This document shows positions 24,247 to 30,833 of a DNA stretch of 38,044 nucleotides, piece by piece. Position 1 is the stretch's first letter. Every line of letters begins with the position of its first letter. The DNA comes from Stenotrophomonas chelatiphaga (lineage in GTDB: Bacteria > Pseudomonadota > Gammaproteobacteria > Xanthomonadales > Xanthomonadaceae): assembly GCF_001431535.1 (NCBI RefSeq), contig NZ_LDJK01000065.1, forward strand, positions 1 through 38,044, in the 5' to 3' direction. The notes under the pieces are model-generated. The model saw only the letters and a program-made list of their open reading frames with translations. It searched no databases and had not been told where the DNA came from. A program made the position numbers and the translations under genes.

Positions 24247-24791
24247 GACGGTGTCCCCGGTGCTTCCAGGCACGTCCGCAGCGCGTGCAGCAGGCTGCCG
24301 GAGGCGCCGGGCAGTCGCACGGCCAGCGGATCATCGACCTCCAGTGCCACGTGGAAGGCCTCCACTGCGACGCCAGGGTCCAGCGGCAGCGGGCAACGCC
24401 AGACCCGTACGTGCGGGTCGATGCTGCCCGTCGCGCGCACGCGCAGATCGCTGCCGGCGATGACCCAGATGCAGGCCGCGACCGTGGCGTCGGCCACCCG
24501 CACCGAACAGCGCAGCTGCATCGGCCACAGCAAGCGCCGTGGCAGGCACGCCTGCGCGGCACAGGCGCTCAGGAACGCGCCCGCCAGCCGGTCTTCGAGG
24601 GCGTAGAAGCGATCCCAGTTGGCCTCCGGGGCGGGATGGTCGATGAGATCGACGAAGGTCAGCGGCCCCGCCGGGCCTGGCGGCGGCAGCGCGTCGGCCG
24701 CCATGGCGGTAGCCGCGGCGAGCAGCAGGCCGGCGACACCGGGGCTCAAAACGTGTCCACTGCCGCTTCGCAAGTTGTTGATGGGAAACAT
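24243..24791 (-). CDS. Secreted six-cysteine protein, paralogue B (unknown)
   Basis: Protein of 182 aa with a signal peptide preceded by a polar extension (hydrophobic stretch VAGLLLAAATAMA, cut before ADALPP at about residue 32). Its six C-terminal-half cysteines are spaced 4, 12, 11, 25 and 40 residues apart, nearly as in paralogue A, with the same QLRCSV, AACIW, AGS, WRCPLP, LPG and TCL landmarks. It has an extra N-terminal stretch of about 25 residues before the shared part. The ATG at 24791 follows TGAGGG by about 8 nt. The pair is divergent from ppa across about 155 bp. No function can be assigned. Confidence 0.8.
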   Translation of the reverse strand: MFPINNLRSGSGHVLSPGVAGLLLAAATAMAADALPPPGPAGPLTFVDLIDHPAPEANWDRFYALEDRLAGAFLSACAAQACLPRRLLWPMQLRCSVRVADATVAACIWVIAGSDLRVRATGSIDPHVRVWRCPLPLDPGVAVEAFHVALEVDDPLAVRLPGASGSLLHALRTCLEAPGTPS

Positions 24792-24947
24792 GAATCAGAC
24801 CCTCAGCAGGTGCAGCCAGCATCGTCCTGCGCGGCCACAGGGGCCATCAGGAAACCGCCGAGCGGCTGTCGCGTCCAGACCCCAGCACGCGGTCGGGCAA
24901 ACGCATAAAATGCTTCTCTTTATCGCCCCCGCAACCGGAGTACACAC

Positions 24948-25484
24948 ATGGGTCTGGAACTCGTCTCCCCCGGCAAGAACCCGCCGGAAGAAATCAACGT
25001 CATCATCGAGATCCCGAAGGATTCCGAGCCGGTCAAGTACGAAGTGGACAAGGACACCGGCGCGATCTTCGTCGACCGCATCCTCTCCACCCCGATGCGC
25101 TACCCCTGCAACTACGGCTACGTGCCGAGCACCCTGTGTGGCGATGGCGACCCGGCCGATGTGCTGGTGGTGCTGCCGCTGCCGTTGATCCCCGGTTCGG
25201 TGGTGCGGTGCCGTCCGGTCGGCGTGCTGAAGATGAGCGATGAAGCCGGCAGCGACGAGAAGATCCTGGCCGTGCCGATCTCCAAGGTGTTCAGCGGCTA
25301 CGCCCACGTGGAAGACATCGCCCAGGTGTCCAGCCACTGGCTGGAGCGCATCGGCCACTTCTTCGAGCATTACAAGGACCTGGAAAAGGGCAAGTGGGTC
25401 AAGCTGGACGGCTGGGCCGGCGCTGCCGAAGCCAAGGCGATCCTGGTCGAAGCCCACCAGCGTTACCTCGACGGCAAGGCCTGA
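24948..25484 (+). CDS. ppa: Inorganic pyrophosphatase, family I
   Basis: Cytosolic Mg-dependent hydrolysis of PPi. The protein is 178 aa, close to the E. coli length (176). Signature DGDPADVLV (about residues 65-73) supplies the metal aspartates; KYEVDKDTGAIFVDR (29-43) and YPCNYGYVP (52-60) give further active-site residues, and HFFEHYKDLE and KWVKLDGW are typical of the C-terminus. The ATG at 24948 follows CGGAG by 8 nt and TAAAAT at 24904 is a likely -10. It is the third PPi enzyme within 6 kb. Confidence 0.96.
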   Translation: MGLELVSPGKNPPEEINVIIEIPKDSEPVKYEVDKDTGAIFVDRILSTPMRYPCNYGYVPSTLCGDGDPADVLVVLPLPLIPGSVVRCRPVGVLKMSDEAGSDEKILAVPISKVFSGYAHVEDIAQVSSHWLERIGHFFEHYKDLEKGKWVKLDGWAGAAEAKAILVEAHQRYLDGKA

Positions 25485-25494
25485 GCCTTCCGGC

Positions 25495-25523
25495 CATCGC
25501 CCTGGCCCCCCGCCAGGGCGATG
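25495..25523. terminator. Perfect hairpin after ppa
   Basis: CATCGCCCTGGC pairs with GCCAGGGCGATG over 12 bp around CCCCC, 11 bp after the ppa stop. No T-run follows, so intrinsic termination is uncertain; it may protect the mRNA end. Confidence 0.5.
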
Positions 25524-25631
25524 CGGTTCACGGTTCGGCCTTGTGGCACATCTCTCGTCACGCCGAATCGGTTAAATTGCGACACTTCACATCGACCATG
25601 GCCGTGCCATGGTCCGCCAGGGGAACGTGTC

Positions 25632-26759
25632 GTGCGCATTCTGTTTGTTGGGGACGAGGCCAGCCTGCCGGCTGAGCTGAGCGAATTCATTGCCGATCTT
25701 GGGGAAGAGTGGCACACCACCACCGTTGTCGACGGCCACGCCGCGATGGCGGCCGTGGCAGGTTCATCGCTGGATGCGGTGATCGTCAGCCCCTACCTGC
25801 CCGACATGGATGCCACCACGCTGCTCGGTCAGATCCGTACGCTGCGCCCGGAAACCATCCGCGTCGCACTCATCGACGCCCAGCAGGGCAACCGCCCGCC
25901 GCCGGCGCGGCTGATCGGCATCGCCCACCGCTTCCTGCCGCTGCCGCTGGCACCGGAAGTGCTGCTGGAGGCGCTGAGCAGCCTGGAAGAACTGCGCGAA
26001 CTGCTGGACAGCCCGCGACTGCGCGATGCCATCGGCCGCATCGAGAAGCTGCCCTCGCCGCCGCACCTCTACATGAGCCTGACCCGCGCGCTGGAGCACG
26101 ATGACGACGCCGACAGCAACGAAGTGGCCAAGCTGGTCGCTGCCGACCCGGCCATCGCGGCCAAGGTGCTGCAGCTGTCCAACTCGGCGTTCTTCAGCAG
26201 CGGCCGCACCATTTCCGACCTGCGCACGGCGGTGACCCGGCTGGGCCTGTCGACCCTGCGCGACCTGGTGCTGGCCAGCGAAGTGTTTTCGGCCTCCACC
26301 CTGTCCGCCGCCGAGCGCAATGCGTTGCAGCAGCGTGCCCTGCTCGCCTCGCGGCTGGCCGCACGCCTGCTGCCGGCGTCCAGTGCCGAGCTCGGCGCTA
26401 CCGCCGCGCTGCTGGCCGACATCGGCCTGCTGTTGCCGGGCGTGCGCAACGAACGCACCGACCCTGCCGTGCCAGGCGCCGAAGACGGTCGGCCGGGCCA
26501 TGCCGAGGCGGGTGCGTACCTGCTGGGGCTGTGGGGCCTGCCGATGCCGATCGTGGAAGCGGTCGGCTTCCACCTGCAGCCGCAACGTTCGAACACCCGC
26601 AGTTTCTGGGTCACCGGCGCGGTGCATGTGGCGCTGGCGCTGGTCAACGGCGAAGCGGTGGACGAGGACTACCTGCAGCGCGCCAACGTGCTGCACAAGC
26701 TGCCGGAATGGCGTGAGCACGCCAACGCGTTGATGGGATTGTCGCCGGCGGAGGCCTGA
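25632..26759 (+). CDS. HDOD domain protein with degenerate receiver domain
   Basis: Cytosolic signalling protein of 375 aa. Residues 1-115 look like a response-regulator receiver (RILFVGDEASLPAELSEF, DAVIVSPYLPDMDATTLL), but the phosphorylated aspartate is replaced by S53 and the lysine of the usual KP motif by leucine (FLPLPL, 101-106), so phosphorylation is unlikely. Residues about 138-345 form an HDOD domain (KLPSPPHLYMSLTRAL, VAADPAIAAKVLQLSNSAFF, AVTRLGLSTLRDLVLASEVF), a non-catalytic HD relative. The GTG at 25632 follows AGGGGA by about 7 nt. Output partners are not encoded nearby. Confidence 0.88.
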   Translation: MRILFVGDEASLPAELSEFIADLGEEWHTTTVVDGHAAMAAVAGSSLDAVIVSPYLPDMDATTLLGQIRTLRPETIRVALIDAQQGNRPPPARLIGIAHRFLPLPLAPEVLLEALSSLEELRELLDSPRLRDAIGRIEKLPSPPHLYMSLTRALEHDDDADSNEVAKLVAADPAIAAKVLQLSNSAFFSSGRTISDLRTAVTRLGLSTLRDLVLASEVFSASTLSAAERNALQQRALLASRLAARLLPASSAELGATAALLADIGLLLPGVRNERTDPAVPGAEDGRPGHAEAGAYLLGLWGLPMPIVEAVGFHLQPQRSNTRSFWVTGAVHVALALVNGEAVDEDYLQRANVLHKLPEWREHANALMGLSPAEA

Positions 26760-26770
26760 GCGCCACCCGG

Positions 26771-26843
26771 GTAACGCCGATCCATGGTCGGCGGAGGGTG
26801 GCCGGGGACTGACAGGGTCCGCCGAGCGTGGCTCGGCGCTACC
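26771..26843. repeat. Pair of SMAG-type palindromes, head to head
   Basis: Copy 1 (26771-26793) begins GTAA and folds with CGCCGA and TCGGCG. Copy 2 (26819-26843, minus strand) begins GGTAG and folds with GCCGAGC and GCTCGGC around a three-base loop. The two face each other 25 bp apart between the HDOD gene and the terminator of the receptor gene. GTAG-headed palindromes of this sequence are typical of Stenotrophomonas genomes. Confidence 0.75.
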
Positions 26844-26865
26844 AGCCTCCGGGCTACCGGCAAAG

Positions 26866-26897
26866 AAAAGGGGCGGACCTTGCGGTCCGCCCCTTTT
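26866..26897. terminator. Bidirectional terminator between HDOD and receptor genes
   Basis: AAAAGGGGCGGACC pairs perfectly with GGTCCGCCCCTTTT over 14 bp around TTGC. The terminal A/T pairs give a U-run on either strand, followed by CATTT (plus) and CTTTG (minus). It ends both convergent genes. Confidence 0.9.
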
Positions 26898-26923
26898 CAT
26901 TTACGCAACAGTGCTTCGATGGA

Positions 26924-29761
26924 TCAGAAGCGCTGGGTGTACTTCATGTACAGGAAGCGACCGATGTCGAAGCCGCCGTAGTAAGCGAAGCTGCTGTTCG
27001 GTGCGGTGTACTGCAGCGCGCCGCGGTGGTCGAACACGTTGTTCGCGCCAACAGCGATGGTGGCATCCCACGGAGCGGTGTAGCTCACCTGCAGATCGTG
27101 GAAGGTGTTCGAACCGGTCTTGCGGATCGGAGCCGATTCACCATTCTGGTAACGGTCCGGATCGGTGCAGCCGATCGCGATGCAGCTTTCCGCGATGCCC
27201 GAGTAGTAACGAGCGGTGTAGTTCACGCCGAAGTCACCCTTGGTCCAACCGATGGTGGCGTTGGAACGGATGCGGAACAGGCCGGCTTCGCCGACGCGAC
27301 CGATGGTGATGGTGTCACCGGCGCTGTTCTGGCCTTCTTCATCGTAGGAGGACAGGTAGCTGGTCTGCCAGTCGATGTTGAAGTTGCCGATCGCCATTTC
27401 CGGCAGACGGTACTTGACGCCCAGGTCGTAACCCTGCGTTTCCATCTTGCCCAGGTTGGCGGTGCCGTAGGTCAGCGCGGTGATGTTGCCGGCCGGACCA
27501 CGAACCACGCTGGCGCAGCGCGAGGAATCACCCAGCACGTAGCAGTCACGCAGGATGCGGTCGACGCTGTCAGCGATGATCATGTCGCTGATTTCGTACT
27601 TGTACCAATCCAGCGAGATGTCCAGGCCCTGCACCCAACGCGGGCTCCAGACCAGGCCAGCGGTGGTGCTCTTGGACATTTCCGGGGTCAGGTTCGCATT
27701 CGCGCCGGAGATGAACTGGTCATTCGTGGCGCACGGCAGGGTGGCGCACGGAACGCCGCCCTGGCCGAGCTGCACGTAGTTGGCCGGCACGCCAGCGGCG
27801 AGGCAGGCGGCATTGCCGGCAACGCTGCCCGGGGCGCCCACGCCGCACGGATCGGTGTAGCTTTCGAAGCTCGAGCTCAGGCCACCGTACAGGTCGTTGA
27901 TGGTCGGAGCACGGAAGCCTTCCGCATACGTACCACGGACCAGCAGTTCATCCAGCGGACGCCAGGTGATGCCGAACTTGCTGTTGGTGGTGTCGCCGAA
28001 GTTGCTGTAGTCCGAATAACGGCTGGCAACGTTGACGCTCAGTTCCTTGGCGAACGGCAGGTCCGACAGGATCGGAATGTTCAGTTCGAGGTAGAACTCG
28101 TTCAGGTCGTACTCGCCGCTGGTCGTCTGCTGACCCAGGCCGGTGGACATGCCCGACTGTGCGAAGGCGTCCGGCACGTAGGTGCCCTTCTCTTCGCGGT
28201 GCTCGACGCCCACGGCGAAGCCGAGGTCGCCAGCCGGCAGCGTCACGATCGAACCAGCGAGGTTCGCGGTGAAGCTGGTGGTCTTGTTCTCGCCACGGGT
28301 GGTGTAGGTCGGGAACAGGAAGCTCTGCAGCGCCGGGTCGGCCAGCGAGCCCGAGCCTGCGACGCCGTACGGCAGCAGCGGGTTCCACGGCACGCAGCCG
28401 TTGGTGATCGGGCTGGCGGCGGTGCCGCAGGTGGCAACGCCGTTGCCGTTGATGAACGACGGGCCCAGCGCCTGCTGGGTCGAGATCAGGCTGGCATCGC
28501 CGTGGCCGGTGCTGATGGACTCATTGCGGTTCCACAGTGCGCCGACGTCCCAGTCGAAGGTCTTGCCGGCGAAATCGAAGAAGCCGCTGATGGTCGGCGC
28601 AAAGCGCGTGGTCTTCAGCTGGTTGTCGGTGGTACGCGGCACTTCCCACAGGCGACGACGGAAATCAACGTCCTGGCCGATCGGGTTGTAGACGCTGTCG
28701 GCCGACAACGGGGTGTCGAAGGCCTGCGACTGGTACGGGTAGCCAGCGATCTGCTGCAACGTATTACGCTCGTTGTACAGGAAATCGGTGTTCAGGCTGA
28801 TCGAGTCGGTGAAGTCGTAGGTGCCGTTGATGTAGAGCGACTTACGCTCGACACCGGTCAGCACGGACATCTGCTCGTTGGAGTTGGCGTACTCGGCCTG
28901 GGTCAGCGGGTGGTAATCCGCAGCGTTCAGCGGGTTGCCACCGGCGTTCAGGGTCTGCCACACAGCGCTGGCGCTGCCGCAGTTGTAGATGGTCGGGTTG
29001 CACCAGCTGCCGTTCTGGCTCAGGGCGCTCCACGAAGCCGGGGTCGAGTTCGGGCCGCGGTTGCCGTCACGGCTGAACCAACGATCCTTCGCCATGACCG
29101 GATCGGCCTTGTTGTACTCAGCCGACAGGGTCAGGCTGCCGCGCTCGCCGGTCGCACCCAGGGTCATCGAGTACTGCTCGGTGTCGCCGTCGCCTTCGCC
29201 GTACTGGCCGAAGTACGCAGTGGCTTCACCACCTTCAACGTTCTTGCGGGTGATCACGTTGACCACGGCCGCAATCGCGTCGGAACCGTAGATGGCGGAC
29301 GCGCCATCCTTCAGGATCTCGATGCGCTCGACCGCGCCCATCGGGATCTGGCTCAGATCCTGCAGGCCCGAGGTGGTAGCGCCGAGACGCTTGCCGTTCA
29401 TCAGCACCAGGGTGCGCGAAGCGCCGAGGTTGCGGATGTCGATGTAGTAGCCACCCACGTTCTCACCCGAAGCCAGCGACTCCGAACGGGAGATCGCCGG
29501 GGCACCGGCCGAGGTCAGGTTGTTCAGCACGTCGGCAACGGAGTTGAAGCCCTGCTTTTCCAGGCTCTCGCGGCTCAGCGTCAGGACCGGCTGCTGGGTT
29601 TCAACGTTGGCTGCGCGGATGCGCGAGCCGGTGACCGAGATGCGATCCAGGTCGGTGGTGCCTGCTGCGGCTTCCTGCGCCGAGGCGAAGCTCGGGCTCA
29701 GCGCCAGCGCAATGCCGGCCGGCAGCATGCCCAGCCGCACGGCGGGGGTACGGAAATTCAT
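26924..29761 (-). CDS. TonB-dependent outer-membrane receptor
   Basis: Protein of 945 aa with a signal peptide (cut near ASA-QEA at about residue 29). A TonB-box-like segment LDRISVTGSRI follows, then the plug domain (about 50-175: VLTLSRESLEKQGFNSVADV, LVLMNGKRLG, VERIEILKDGASAIYGSDAI) and a 22-strand barrel ending in the terminal phenylalanine of YMKYTQRF. It belongs to the large Xanthomonas-type receptor group; the ligand cannot be read from sequence. The ATG at 29761 follows GGAG by 6 nt; a TTG four codons earlier is rejected. The AraC-type gene ends 47 bp upstream on the same strand and probably regulates it. Confidence 0.94.
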   Translation of the reverse strand: MNFRTPAVRLGMLPAGIALALSPSFASAQEAAAGTTDLDRISVTGSRIRAANVETQQPVLTLSRESLEKQGFNSVADVLNNLTSAGAPAISRSESLASGENVGGYYIDIRNLGASRTLVLMNGKRLGATTSGLQDLSQIPMGAVERIEILKDGASAIYGSDAIAAVVNVITRKNVEGGEATAYFGQYGEGDGDTEQYSMTLGATGERGSLTLSAEYNKADPVMAKDRWFSRDGNRGPNSTPASWSALSQNGSWCNPTIYNCGSASAVWQTLNAGGNPLNAADYHPLTQAEYANSNEQMSVLTGVERKSLYINGTYDFTDSISLNTDFLYNERNTLQQIAGYPYQSQAFDTPLSADSVYNPIGQDVDFRRRLWEVPRTTDNQLKTTRFAPTISGFFDFAGKTFDWDVGALWNRNESISTGHGDASLISTQQALGPSFINGNGVATCGTAASPITNGCVPWNPLLPYGVAGSGSLADPALQSFLFPTYTTRGENKTTSFTANLAGSIVTLPAGDLGFAVGVEHREEKGTYVPDAFAQSGMSTGLGQQTTSGEYDLNEFYLELNIPILSDLPFAKELSVNVASRYSDYSNFGDTTNSKFGITWRPLDELLVRGTYAEGFRAPTINDLYGGLSSSFESYTDPCGVGAPGSVAGNAACLAAGVPANYVQLGQGGVPCATLPCATNDQFISGANANLTPEMSKSTTAGLVWSPRWVQGLDISLDWYKYEISDMIIADSVDRILRDCYVLGDSSRCASVVRGPAGNITALTYGTANLGKMETQGYDLGVKYRLPEMAIGNFNIDWQTSYLSSYDEEGQNSAGDTITIGRVGEAGLFRIRSNATIGWTKGDFGVNYTARYYSGIAESCIAIGCTDPDRYQNGESAPIRKTGSNTFHDLQVSYTAPWDATIAVGANNVFDHRGALQYTAPNSSFAYYGGFDIGRFLYMKYTQRF

Positions 29762-29783
29762 GTCTCTCTCCAAGGTACGTTAG

Positions 29784-29801
29784 TGGCGTGTTAAAACGCC
29801 A
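29784..29801 (-). promoter_or_regulatory. Inverted repeat between the AraC gene and the receptor gene
   Basis: TGGCGT and ACGCCA flank an AT-rich six-base spacer. TAACGT occurs on both sides of it on the minus strand. It may be an operator or a weak attenuator in front of the receptor gene. Confidence 0.4.
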
Positions 29802-29808
29802 TCAAACG

Positions 29809-30708
29809 TTACGATTGTGTTGCGATCCTTGGTTTGCGTGATGCAGCGAGAGACTTTGCCGAATGTGGCGACAGCTTGGCGGCACTTTCACGATAATGCG
29901 ACGCGGACGTACCAAAACGGGCGCGGAAGGCCCGTGCGAAGCTGCAGCAGTTGTCGAATCCGCTGGCCGATGCGACTTCGCCGATCATCATGTCGGTATC
30001 GCGCAGCAGGTCGGCCGCGCGTTCCAGCCGCAGCCGTGCCGACAGGGCCTGCGGGCTTTCTTCGTACAGGCTCTGGAACGTCTTGGACAGATACCAGCTG
30101 GAGAAATTGGTCAGTTCGGCCAGCTCACCGATGCGCACCACGCGGTGGCTGTTGCCTTCCAGGTACAGGCGGGCACGCTGCATGCGACCGAACACCTGGC
30201 GCTTGCGGCTGCGCGAGCGGCCCGGGCAACGCTGCACGGTACCGGCCATCGTGCGCTGCAACGATGCGAGGTGCAGCAGCATCGGGCGCAGCGCCTGGGC
30301 CGGCAGGCCACTGTCCAGCGCATCGCGCCACAGCCGCAGAGCAACGCGCAGCTCGGCCTGCTTCATCAGGCCGCGGCCGGCATACAGGCCGCAATCGGCA
30401 AGCTCCATCAGCATGCGCATGGCATCGGCGTTCAGCGCCAGGCCGATGCACAGGCCACTGCGGCCGGCCTGCACCAGCGGACGCGATTCCTTCTCGAAGG
30501 CGATCCACTCGCCACGGCGCATCCGGAACCGCCCCTCCTTGGCCTCTACCCACGCACTGCCGCGGACCTGGATCCACACGGTGAAACAGCTGCCGGCGGT
30601 CTGCAGGCTGCCCAGGCGGGCCACGCTCAGGCAGATCGGCGTCGCGTCATCGGGCGACTTGTCGAGGGAGATCGTTTGACCGCGATCGGCCAGGGAGAGC
30701 TGACGCAT
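29809..30708 (-). CDS. AraC-family transcriptional regulator
   Basis: Protein of 299 aa. The C-terminal third holds two helix-turn-helix units: IGELAELTNFSSWYLSKTFQ and, after a linker, IGEVASASGFDNCCSFARAF followed by RFGTSASHYR. The N-terminal part (about 1-180) has no sensor motif I recognise. I chose the ATG at 30708 over a TTG at 30729. It has only a weak ribosome site (GGTGC). Two direct copies of TTGGCAAA, 22 bp apart, lie 14-43 bp upstream and could be its own operator. It precedes the TonB-dependent receptor gene on the same strand, which suggests control of that receptor. Confidence 0.88.
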   Translation of the reverse strand: MRQLSLADRGQTISLDKSPDDATPICLSVARLGSLQTAGSCFTVWIQVRGSAWVEAKEGRFRMRRGEWIAFEKESRPLVQAGRSGLCIGLALNADAMRMLMELADCGLYAGRGLMKQAELRVALRLWRDALDSGLPAQALRPMLLHLASLQRTMAGTVQRCPGRSRSRKRQVFGRMQRARLYLEGNSHRVVRIGELAELTNFSSWYLSKTFQSLYEESPQALSARLRLERAADLLRDTDMMIGEVASASGFDNCCSFARAFRARFGTSASHYRESAAKLSPHSAKSLAASRKPRIATQS

Positions 30709-30721
30709 GGAGCACCACGTA

Positions 30722-30751
30722 TTTGCCAATACAGGGTGTCTGTTTTGCCAA
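30722..30751. promoter_or_regulatory. Direct repeats upstream of the AraC-type gene
   Basis: TTTGCCAA occurs at 30722-30729 and 30744-30751 on the plus strand, a 22-bp period or about two helical turns, the spacing expected for direct half-sites of an AraC-type protein. Confidence 0.5.
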
Positions 30752-30833
30752 ATGAGGCGTCAGCGGTCAGGACGTTGCGACGACTTCGTGGCGAAATCGA
30801 CACGATGACGGCACGAAAAACTTACGAAACCAT

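Noticed and set aside
26828..29794. Plus-strand open frame of 988 codons antisense to the TonB-dependent receptor
   Set aside because: It mirrors the receptor reading frame in GC-rich DNA, has no signal or domain, and runs through the terminator and the SMAG copy.
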